This document shows, piece after piece, positions 57,427-64,000 of a stretch of 64,000 nucleotides of DNA. The stretch is from Streptomyces fagopyri (GTDB lineage: Bacteria; Actinomycetota; Actinomycetes; Streptomycetales; Streptomycetaceae). The position numbers and the translations under genes are program-made. The notes below the pieces were generated by a model. The model was not told where the DNA came from, searched no databases, and was given only the letters and a program-made list of their open reading frames with translations. Numbering within the stretch: position 1 is the first letter of the stretch; each line of letters starts with the position of its first letter. The stretch spans positions 1,488,001-1,552,000 of the forward strand of contig NZ_CP045643.1 in the NCBI RefSeq assembly GCF_009498275.1, written 5' to 3'.

Positions 57427-59262
57427 TCAGCCCTCTCCCTCCAGCCAGGTCTCCGACATCGCCAGGGCCACTGCCATGATGGTCAGTTGGGGATTGACCT
57501 CGGGGCAGCCGGGCAGCACCGAGCCGTCCACGACGAGGACCCCCCGGGCGCCTCGGAGTCGGCCCTCGGGGTCGACGGGAGCGCGCTGCGGGTCACCGCC
57601 CGCGGCGGCCGTGCCGGTCGGATGGAACGCCGAGAGGTGCAGATTCCGCGCGGTCACCCGGGTGAGCAGTTCGTCGAGTTCGTCCAGTGAGCGGGCGCGC
57701 GGGGCGGCGGGGACGCCGGTGAGGACCTCCTCGGCGCCGGCCGCGAACAGTACCCGGCCCATGGCGCGTACGGCCGTCATCAGCCGTGCCCCGTCACGGG
57801 GGTCCAGGTCGTAGCGGACGAGGGTACGGTTCCGGCCCTGGACCCGCCCGGAGGGACGGTCCGCGATCATGGCACCGAGGGTCGCGAGGCGCTCCGCGTC
57901 CTCCAGTTCGCGCCGCAGCTCGCGTCCGAGACCGGGGAGGACGAAACTTCCCATGCCCGGCGGGCTCGCGGTCGCCTCGATGAGGACGCCCCGGTCGTGC
58001 AGCTCCTCGATTCCGGCACTCTGCAGTACACCCCGCCAGGCGGTGACCGGCTCGGCGAAGCGTCCCGCCACGCTGGTGGCCGGGTGGACGCTGAGGTTGC
58101 GGCCGAGCCTCGGGTGCCCGCCGAGCCCGGAGCGGCGCAGCAGAGGCGGTGTCTCCAGCGCGCCGGCCGCTGTCACGACGAGTGGGGTGAGGATCTCCAG
58201 TTCGCTGCCGTCCGGGCGTCGCGCCCGTACGCCTGCCGCGCGCGGGGCTCCCGGCCCGTCGGGGTCGAGGAGGATGCGGCGGACCCGGGCGCCCGTGACG
58301 ATACGGGCTCCGGCGGCGCACGCGGCGGGCAGCACGGACAGCTGCACGCTCTGCTTGGCACCGGTGGGACAGCCGACCACGCATTGGCACGACCCCTTGC
58401 AGCCGGGGGCGTTGCGCCGCAGCGGAGCGGCCCGCCAGCCGAGCCGCTCCGCGCCGGAGAGCGCCAGCAGGCCGTTGTTCCCGAGTACGTCGAGGGGTTG
58501 GGTGGCGACGCGGAGGGTGCGCTCGACCTCGTGGAGACGCGCTCCGAGGCCGTCCGCGAGACCGAATCCGTACGCACCGCTCCACCGCGTCAGCACATGC
58601 TGCGGAGTCCGGTAGCAGGTACCGGAGTTGACCACGGTGGTGCCGCCGACCGCGCGGCCGACCGGCAGCAGCAGGGGCGGGTTGCCCAGTGCCGCGGTGG
58701 CCCCGCCGTCCCGGTACAGCTCCGCGAAGCGGTCGAGCGGCGCCCGGCGTCCGAAGGATGCCGTCGAGTGGTGCTCACCCTCCTCAAGGACGACGACGCT
58801 CATCCCGGCGCGGGCGAACGTCCGCGCGGCCATGGCGCCGCCCGCCCCTGAGCCGATCACCACCACGTCGGCGGTGGAGCGGGCGGGCCACGCGTGCGCC
58901 GGAGTGCAGTCGAGGGGCGGATCCTCGGGCGGGGGCACGGGTGCCTGCGGGGCCGGCGTGCGTTCGGTGCCGGCCGCCAGCAACACCGGCACCTTGAGGA
59001 CGTCGAGGAGGGGCACCAGACGCGGGTGCGCGGCGAGCGAACGCAACACGCTCTCGCGTTCGTCGGTGCCGAGGACGGCCAGCCGCCTGCCGGTGCGCAG
59101 CAGGGTGTACGCCTCCAGGGCCGCGACGGCGGTGTGCACCCCGGCCCTGGCCGGCCGGGGCAGTGCGGCGAGCAGCGTGTCGAGGCGGCGCGGCACACGG
59201 GCCGGCCAGTCCTGCCGGCCGTCGTCGGCGAGGAGCGCGGCGACGAGTCCCTCGGCGGTCAT
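57427..59262 (-). CDS. GMC-family FAD oxidoreductase
   Basis: ATG 59262 overlaps the upstream stop (ATGA). The 611-residue protein has a ~135-residue N-terminal helical part (LVAALLADDGRQDWPARVPR...). The FAD-binding motif DVVVIGSGAGGAMAARTFAR (about 131-150) follows, then LPVGRAVGGTTVVNSGTCYR, a Cys cluster GCKGSCQCVVGCPTGAKQS, and the C-terminal GMC part LHLSAFHPTGTAAAG ... VDGSVLPGCPEVNPQLTIMA. This is the bacterial GMC subgroup near cholesterol-oxidase-like and long-chain alcohol oxidases. It likely oxidises a hydrophobic alcohol together with its operon partner. Confidence 0.9.
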   Translation of the reverse strand: MTAEGLVAALLADDGRQDWPARVPRRLDTLLAALPRPARAGVHTAVAALEAYTLLRTGRRLAVLGTDERESVLRSLAAHPRLVPLLDVLKVPVLLAAGTERTPAPQAPVPPPEDPPLDCTPAHAWPARSTADVVVIGSGAGGAMAARTFARAGMSVVVLEEGEHHSTASFGRRAPLDRFAELYRDGGATAALGNPPLLLPVGRAVGGTTVVNSGTCYRTPQHVLTRWSGAYGFGLADGLGARLHEVERTLRVATQPLDVLGNNGLLALSGAERLGWRAAPLRRNAPGCKGSCQCVVGCPTGAKQSVQLSVLPAACAAGARIVTGARVRRILLDPDGPGAPRAAGVRARRPDGSELEILTPLVVTAAGALETPPLLRRSGLGGHPRLGRNLSVHPATSVAGRFAEPVTAWRGVLQSAGIEELHDRGVLIEATASPPGMGSFVLPGLGRELRRELEDAERLATLGAMIADRPSGRVQGRNRTLVRYDLDPRDGARLMTAVRAMGRVLFAAGAEEVLTGVPAAPRARSLDELDELLTRVTARNLHLSAFHPTGTAAAGGDPQRAPVDPEGRLRGARGVLVVDGSVLPGCPEVNPQLTIMAVALAMSETWLEGEG

Positions 59263-60641
59263 CGCTCGCCCGCCTCCGCGTGCGCGGTGCCGTCCAGTAC
59301 CCAGGTCTCCTCCGGGCGCCAGCGGCCCCACCAGCGTTCCAGCACGACGCGGGCGTCGGCGGACTCGCTGTTGCGGCACACCGCGCGGGCGCCGTCCGGG
59401 TCGCGGTACTCCAGGGTGAGGGTCCGTCCGGGGGGCTGTTCGACCTCGACGCGGATGCGGCGCAGCAGGGTGCGGCCCGCCACCGTCCAGCGTGGCAGCC
59501 CGAATACGGCGCGGAACCGTCCGAGGCCGAGCCAGCCGACCGCGGACCGCTCCGCCCGCCGCGGCCAGGTCCGGTCCCCACGGCGCAGACGCAGGAAGAC
59601 CAGCGGAGGAAGCCGTCGCAGACCGGGCCTGGTGGACACGGCCGCGACGATCTCCAGGACGTCGCCGCCGCCCAGATCCGCGTGGAGCCAGGTCCACCGG
59701 TGTGCGTTGCCGTGCCCGTAGATACGGGCCGAGGCGCCGGGTGCGCCGCGCAGGGTCAAGGCGTCCTGCCCGTACGAGAACACGCCGTCGTACGTGGCCC
59801 GCGCGGCCGGCAGCATCTGGGCGGCGGGGAGCAGCGGCCGGCGCCACGACCAGCGCGGGAAGGTGAACAGACTCTCTCCCTGCGGGCGTTCACTGATCTT
59901 CCATTGGAAGTCGTCGGCGCTGCCCGCCAGTTGTCCGGGGGCGGCGATGACCTGGTCGGCGTCGAACCCGTTCGCCGGCCGGGTCCAGGGAACCGGTCCG
60001 AAGCGGGCGTGTCGCACCTCTCCCTCGCGGGGGAACGCCGCGACCCAGCCGTGGGCGAACGCCTCGGAGCCGTCGGCGGGCGCGGTCACCTCGTGGTGCA
60101 GCCATACGCCGGTGCCGGTCGCCGGGTCGGTCAGCGTGGTGTACCAGACCTCGGTGCGACCCGGAGTGCCGTCCCAGCGCGGCGCGAAGTGCTCGGCGTG
60201 GTCCTCGCGGCGGGGAAAGCGGAAACTGAGGAGGAACGGCGCCAGTCCGGTCGCGAGGGGGAACCGCAGGACGCCTTCGCCGACCCGTGTGCCGCCTTCG
60301 TACAGCGTGACCGGCAGGACGGTCATCGACGCGACCGGGCGGCGTGCCGTGACGGACTTCCAGCCGTCGAGCACGAGGGTGCGGCCGCCGGAGGTGAACG
60401 TGAGCCGGTAGCGGATGCGCCGCCGGGCGAGCGGTGAGATCTCCAGCTCGCCCTCCTCGCACGGCGCGTCGGCGATCCCGGCGATCCGCACCCGGCCGGT
60501 CAGGCGCGCCCGGGTCGTGCGGTGCGGGCGCAACACCTCTTCGGTCTCGGCGCGCAGGTCGAGGCGGATGCGGCGGTCCCGGGTGTCGTCGTCGAGCCGG
60601 ACCGTGCCGAGCATCGTCTCGGTGAACACGGTGCCCCTCAT
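59259..60641 (-). CDS. lipocalin-like partner of the GMC oxidoreductase
   Basis: ATG 60641 overlaps the GntR stop (ATGA) and its own stop overlaps the next gene. The 460-residue protein begins MRGTVFTETMLGTVRLDDDT. The first ~140 residues (RARLTGRVRIAG, EGELEISPLARRRIRYRLTF, GGRTLVLDGWKSVTARR) resemble the beta-rich domain found in large cholesterol-oxidase-like GMC proteins. The later part (DDFQWKISE, SARIYGHGNAHRWTWLHADL, GGGDVLEIVAAVS) recalls the CrtC/tocopherol-cyclase type lipocalin fold. It may carry or modify a hydrophobic substrate. The assignment is by pattern only. Confidence 0.65.
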   Translation of the reverse strand: MRGTVFTETMLGTVRLDDDTRDRRIRLDLRAETEEVLRPHRTTRARLTGRVRIAGIADAPCEEGELEISPLARRRIRYRLTFTSGGRTLVLDGWKSVTARRPVASMTVLPVTLYEGGTRVGEGVLRFPLATGLAPFLLSFRFPRREDHAEHFAPRWDGTPGRTEVWYTTLTDPATGTGVWLHHEVTAPADGSEAFAHGWVAAFPREGEVRHARFGPVPWTRPANGFDADQVIAAPGQLAGSADDFQWKISERPQGESLFTFPRWSWRRPLLPAAQMLPAARATYDGVFSYGQDALTLRGAPGASARIYGHGNAHRWTWLHADLGGGDVLEIVAAVSTRPGLRRLPPLVFLRLRRGDRTWPRRAERSAVGWLGLGRFRAVFGLPRWTVAGRTLLRRIRVEVEQPPGRTLTLEYRDPDGARAVCRNSESADARVVLERWWGRWRPEETWVLDGTAHAEAGER

Positions 60642-61324
60642 GCGAGGTCGTCCAGCATGATGCGCTCGGTGTCCCCGAGGTAGGCGTCGGCCGCCGCGTG
60701 GGCCCGCGGGGCGTCCGCGGCCAGTACCGCCTCCACGACGGGGGAGAGCCGTTCGTGGGCCGCGGCGGCGTCGGTGAAGGGGGCCCTGAGCAGGGAACGG
60801 ATGGGCAGGTAGGCGTTGAACAGCGTGTTCGTCAGCAGGACGTAGACGCGGTTTCCGGTCGCCCTGGCGAGAGCCCGGTGGACTTCGAGGTCGGCGAGCT
60901 GCACCGCGTCGGCGCCCTCGCACTCCCGTACGGCCTCCAGGAGCGCGCGAAGTTCGGCCCGCTGGGCGCGAGTGGCGCGCACGGCGGCCCGCTCGGCGAT
61001 CAACGCGCCGACGCTGCGCCGGACTTCGAAGATCTCGCGGACCCACTTCGCGTCGTGCCGGACCAGCATGGGCAGCAGATCCGCTCCGCCCAGCCGGGCG
61101 TAGTCCCGTACCCGGGTCCCGACACCGTGGCGCGTTTCGAGCAGGCCGGCCTGGACGAGTCGTCCGAAGGCGTGCTTGAGGGTGGTGCGGGTGACTCCGT
61201 AGCCGTCGGCGAGTTGGCGCTCCGGTGGCAGGTAACTCCCGGCCGGATGACGGCCGTCGAGTATGTCCGTGCGCAGGCGACCCTCCAGGACGTCCACGAT
61301 GGTCTCGCGGGGCAGCGCCTCCAC
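60638..61324 (-). CDS. GntR/FadR-family regulator
   Basis: GTG 61324 follows GGAGGAGGAACC. The 228-residue protein has the GntR winged helix (about 5-70: IVDVLEGRLRTDILDGRHPA, LPPERQLADGYGVTRTTLKH, AFGRLVQAGLLETRHGVGTR). An FadR-type FCD helical domain follows (VRREIFEVRRSV-like, then LADLEVHRALARATGNRVYV). FadR-group members sense acyl-CoA or carboxylates. It is the first gene of the operon with the lipocalin-like and GMC genes, each overlapping by 4 bp. A pair of palindromes upstream is its likely autoregulatory site. Confidence 0.9.
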   Translation of the reverse strand: MEALPRETIVDVLEGRLRTDILDGRHPAGSYLPPERQLADGYGVTRTTLKHAFGRLVQAGLLETRHGVGTRVRDYARLGGADLLPMLVRHDAKWVREIFEVRRSVGALIAERAAVRATRAQRAELRALLEAVRECEGADAVQLADLEVHRALARATGNRVYVLLTNTLFNAYLPIRSLLRAPFTDAAAAHERLSPVVEAVLAADAPRAHAAADAYLGDTERIMLDDLA

Positions 61325-61356
61325 GGTTCCTCCTCCGATGAGTTCCCGAATCGTTG

Positions 61357-61381
61357 AGTGGCTCAGCCACTGAACCAGTGG
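61357..61381. promoter_or_regulatory. overlapping palindromes, probable GntR operator
   Basis: AGTGGCT-C-AGCCACT (61357-61371) overlaps CCACTG-AAC-CAGTGG (61367-61381). Both lie 33-57 bp upstream of the regulator start, as expected for autoregulation. Confidence 0.7.
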
Positions 61382-61776
61382 TGGACGCTTCGGGTCAACC
61401 CCCGTCCGAACCGCTGCCGTTGACCTCCTCCCCTGGAGTATCAGGTCAGGTGTGCTCCTGTGCGGTGGAGTTGGCGGGGTCCGCCCGCCGGTGGAAAGCG
61501 CGACGGGGGTGAGGTCCGGGCCGGTCGGGACCGGTGCGTCACGCGGCACCGCGCGCTCCTTCGTGCCGGTGCCCGGGGCGAGCGCGTCGCCCGGTCGCCT
61601 CCGCTCGCGGGCTGTCGGGGCGGGCCGGGCGACGCCGGGGCCGGCCCGCCCGGCTGAGGCGTCCGCCGCGCCCATCGCCACGGGACACTCCGGCGGCCTA
61701 ACCCGGCTGGTCGGTGACCCGCGATGCGAACAGGCTGGCCCGGGGGAACCTACGATCACGTTGGGAACGCACACAC
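61382..61776. other. divergent promoter region, no gene seen
   Basis: About 395 bp between the GntR operon and the esterase gene. GC-rich frames cross it without support. The esterase promoter should lie near 61700-61770. Confidence 0.45.
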
Positions 61777-62934
61777 ATGACAGCCTCGCGACGACGGCCG
61801 ATATCCCGCAGGACCCGCTACCGCCTCCTGGCCGCGCTCCTGGCCACCGCCGGTGCCGCCCTCAGCGCCTGCGGCGGCGACCGCGCCGCCGACCGGAGCA
61901 CGTCGCTGACGGCCGCCGTGGGCGACGCGGCGAAGGCGAAGTACGTCGCCTGTGGCACACCGCCGGTGAAGCTCGAAACGATCGACCAGGACTTCCTCGA
62001 CGGGCTCGCGGCGGCGGGCGGGCCGCCCCTGTACGAGATGTCGTACAACGCCGCCCGGGAGGTGCTGAACAAGTTGCAGGCGGGGCCCGTGGACATGCTG
62101 CCCGCGCAGGTCTCCGAACGGACCGTGCCCGGTGGCCCGACCGGCCCCGTGTCCGTTCACGTCGTCCGGCCGAACGGGGTCGAGGGCGACCTGCCCGGCA
62201 TCGTCTACATCCATGGTGGCGGATGGGTCCTCGGCAACTTCGCGACCCACGAACGTCTGGTCCGGCAGCTGGCCGACGGTGCCCATGCCGCCGTCGTCTT
62301 CGTCGACTACACCCCCTCCCCCGAGGCCCAGTTCCCGGTACCGGTCGAGCAGGCCTACACGGTCGCCCAGTGGGTGGCCGCCCACGGCCGGGAGATCGGC
62401 GTCGACAGCGGCCGGCTGGCGGTCGCCGGCGACTCGGTGGGCGGCGACATGACCGCGGCCGTCACGCTGATGGCCAAACAGCGCGGCGGCCCGCACTTCC
62501 GGCAGCAGGTCATGCTCTACCCCGTCACGGACGCCGACTTCGACACGGCCTCCTACCACCGCTTCGCCGAGAACTGCTGGCTCAGCCGGCCGGCCATGAA
62601 GTGGTTCTGGGACGCCTACGCGCCGCGCGCGGCGGATCGGAGCAACCCGCTGGCCTCACCCCTGCGGGCCACCGTCGACCAGCTGCGCGGCCTGCCGCCC
62701 GCCCTGGTGATCACCGACTCCGACGTGCTGCTCGACGCGGCCGACGCGTACGCGGCCAAGTTGCGTTCGGCAGGGGTTCCGGTCACCTCGTCCCACCACG
62801 CAGGTGTCACCCACGACTTCATGATGCTCAACGCGCTGGCGGACACGCGGGCCGCCAAGGAGGCCGTCGCCCAGGCCACCGCTGCGCTGCACGACGCGCT
62901 GTACGGGCCTGGCGGCACCGGCACGGGCAAGTGA
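61777..62934 (+). CDS. secreted lipoprotein esterase, HSL/alpha-beta hydrolase
   Basis: ATG 61777 (MTASRRRPISRRTRYRLLAA) begins a 385-residue precursor with the lipobox ALSAC-GG near residue 32. The hormone-sensitive-lipase signature is complete: the oxyanion motif IVYIHGGGWVLGNFATHERL (HGGG), the nucleophile in VAGDSVGGDM (GDSVGG), the acid in ALVITDSDVLLDAADAYA and the His in HHAGVTHDFMML. It should hydrolyse acyl esters at the cell surface. It is divergent from the GntR/GMC operon, which also suggests lipophilic substrates. Confidence 0.92.
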   Translation: MTASRRRPISRRTRYRLLAALLATAGAALSACGGDRAADRSTSLTAAVGDAAKAKYVACGTPPVKLETIDQDFLDGLAAAGGPPLYEMSYNAAREVLNKLQAGPVDMLPAQVSERTVPGGPTGPVSVHVVRPNGVEGDLPGIVYIHGGGWVLGNFATHERLVRQLADGAHAAVVFVDYTPSPEAQFPVPVEQAYTVAQWVAAHGREIGVDSGRLAVAGDSVGGDMTAAVTLMAKQRGGPHFRQQVMLYPVTDADFDTASYHRFAENCWLSRPAMKWFWDAYAPRAADRSNPLASPLRATVDQLRGLPPALVITDSDVLLDAADAYAAKLRSAGVPVTSSHHAGVTHDFMMLNALADTRAAKEAVAQATAALHDALYGPGGTGTGK

Positions 62935-63104
62935 CCGAACCCGCGTAGTCCGGGGAGAGGACACGCGTCCCGGTCGAACAGGTCCCGGCGGCCGGACGGA
63001 ACGACCGGAGGACAGCCCGGCAGGGCGTCAGTCGGGCCCCGAGCCACGGCCAGCGGACCCTGGGTGTCGGCATCGATGTCAGACCCCGCCCGTACGGTGT
63101 GGGC

Positions 63105-63278
63105 ATGTCGCACTCCCCCGGGCCTGACGGCCTGGTGCCGCACGCCCTCGACGAGGTCAACGACCGCATCCGGCACCTGATGACCGAGCCGGCCGGCACC
63201 GCACGCGCCGAGGAGTACCGGCGGCTGCTCTCCCTGTGGTCGGTGCTCTCCCGTGAGGACGTGACGAAGGCGGCCTGA
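63105..63278 (+). CDS. small conserved-looking protein, 57 aa
   Basis: ATG 63105 to TGA 63278 encodes MSHSPGPDGLVPHALDEVND then RIRHLMTEPAGTARAEEYRR and LLSLWSVLSREDVTKAA. Acidic/basic helices and strong codon bias support real coding. The layout (a helical 57-mer with a Trp in LLSLWS) resembles small Streptomyces proteins of unknown function. Its stop codon is embedded in the arm of the terminator at 63269-63302. Confidence 0.7.
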   Translation: MSHSPGPDGLVPHALDEVNDRIRHLMTEPAGTARAEEYRRLLSLWSVLSREDVTKAA

Positions 63279-63302
63279 TCGGCGCGGAGCGATCAGGCCG
63301 CC
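63269..63302. terminator. 12-bp hairpin overlapping a stop codon
   Basis: GGCGGCCTGATC (63269-63280) pairs with GATCAGGCCGCC (63291-63302). The TGA of the 57-residue gene lies inside the left arm. Confidence 0.82.
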
Positions 63303-63411
63303 GTTCCCTCGTCCCGGGCCGAGGGAACTCCCCCTTCCCGGGAGGGGGGATCTTCTCCCGGGACAGGCTCCTGCCGGTTGCGGGTGACTGCCGGAGGTCT
63401 CGTCGCGTCCG

Positions 63412-64000
63412 TCAGTGGTGGAAGGCCGAGCCGAGGAGCGCGCCGGGCACCGGGGCGGCGAGTGTGCCCGGACCGAAACTCACCGAGCCCGTCGCGGTGA
63501 CGCCCGACGTGTCGGTGGGGAAGACCCACACCGCTCCGGACCCGCTGTTCTCCCGCGGCGCCGAGACGGCGACGTACCGGCCGACGACGGTGGTGCGGCT
63601 GCCGAACCGGTCGCCGTTCTCGACGGTACCGGGCACCCCGGCCGTGTTCTGGCTGAAGACCTGGGCGCCGGCCCCGGTGAGTCCCGCCGCGCTCCCCTTG
63701 AGGACGGCGAAGGTGCCCCCGTCGGTCCGGCCCGCGAGGTCTTCGCCGGGGATGCCCGCGACGACGTCCGCGAACCCGTCACCGTTGACGTCGCCCACTG
63801 AGACACCGCTGCCGAAACCGTCGCCGCTCTCCCCCGTCCCGGGGACGCCGGCGGTGTTCTGGCCGATCAGCGTGGCCCGCGACGCGAGTCCGCTCGCCGT
63901 GCCCCGCACCACACCCACGAGGCCGCCGCCCGCCGCCGTGCTGCGGCCGAAGACGACATCCTGGCGGCCGTCGCCGTTGACGTCGCCGAGAGCGACGCTG
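63412..64000 (-). CDS. FG-GAP repeat protein, partial (cut by window edge)
   Basis: The frame is open from the right edge to a stop at 63412; about 195 residues are visible. Integrin-like FG-GAP units repeat about every 60 residues: ALGDVNGDGRQDVVFGRSTA, then GFGSGVSVGDVNGDGFADVV, AGIPGEDLAGRTDGGTFAVL and NGDRFGSRTTVVGRYVAVSA. The first two carry the DxNxDGxxD calcium loop; the last has lost it. TLIGQNTAGVPGTGESGD and VFSQNTAGVPGTVENGD mark the unit borders. It is a beta-propeller surface or secreted protein. The signal peptide must lie outside the window. Confidence 0.88.
   Translation of the reverse strand, partial: SVALGDVNGDGRQDVVFGRSTAAGGGLVGVVRGTASGLASRATLIGQNTAGVPGTGESGDGFGSGVSVGDVNGDGFADVVAGIPGEDLAGRTDGGTFAVLKGSAAGLTGAGAQVFSQNTAGVPGTVENGDRFGSRTTVVGRYVAVSAPRENSGSGAVWVFPTDTSGVTATGSVSFGPGTLAAPVPGALLGSAFHH

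Noticed and set aside
7240..64000. Idea that the FG-GAP stub at 7.2 kb and the FG-GAP gene at 63.4 kb are two halves of one gene split by insertion
   Set aside because: Unit sequences differ and both run on the minus strand with the N-terminal part on the left, the wrong order for a simple split.
1..64000. tRNA, rRNA, CRISPR array, biosynthetic megasynthase
   Set aside because: No cloverleaf with CCA-side pattern, no rRNA stretch, no regular repeat-spacer array and no PKS/NRPS motifs were seen by reading.

Overview
This is a high-GC actinobacterial window, almost certainly Streptomyces or a close relative. Coding frames have third positions rich in G/C, starts are often GTG, and genes commonly overlap as ATGA. 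The protein families are typical of the genus: ECF sigma factors, SpoIIE-type phosphatases, CehA/McbA hydrolase, GH92 mannosidase, DUF916/WxL and FG-GAP proteins. No tRNA, rRNA or CRISPR array was seen.

Positions 1 to about 32.4 kb look like a decaying accessory or chromosome-arm region. Intact small genes sit among many broken ones. The broken genes are a frameshifted gpsA, a frameshifted gene in an operon with an HTH-like and a GIY-YIG gene, a MerR fragment, a truncated FG-GAP protein, a methyltransferase stub, an IS110 remnant, two IS5-type transposase remnants, a replication-relaxation gene with two compensating frameshifts, a DNA ligase without its catalytic half, and a broken orotate phosphoribosyltransferase-like gene. 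A dispersed repeat of about 341 bp occurs at 3.1 and 14.4 kb, and a 22-bp exact repeat brackets an ECF sigma/membrane-protein pair. Intact genes include a GNAT enzyme, Imm35-like, MOSC, YfbM, a repeat protein, a multi-domain SpoIIE phosphatase fused to an ATPase domain, and a nitroreductase.

From 23.5 to 31.9 kb is the most coherent unit. A TetR regulator is followed by patatin, PAP2-superfamily, unknown and YbhN-type flippase genes that read as one lipid operon. After it come an ABC-2-like membrane protein, an ECF41-like sigma factor and an NAD(P)-binding protein. The same operator-like palindrome followed directly by a -35 box stands before the patatin operon and before the membrane-protein gene, which suggests one TetR regulon for envelope-lipid remodelling.

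From 32.5 to 64 kb gene quality is good and secreted enzymes dominate: PL7 alginate lyase, GH3, GH5 and GH92 glycosidases, a metallophosphatase with a WxL-like tail next to a DUF916 partner, a CehA/McbA metallohydrolase, DUF3103, a lipoprotein esterase, BMP-like and FG-GAP proteins. Two paralogous small secreted proteins at 38 and 47 kb keep the same upstream region and near-identical terminators. A GntR, lipocalin-like and GMC oxidoreductase operon with 4-bp overlaps lies at 57.4 to 61.3 kb. Convergent genes are separated by long perfect hairpins.
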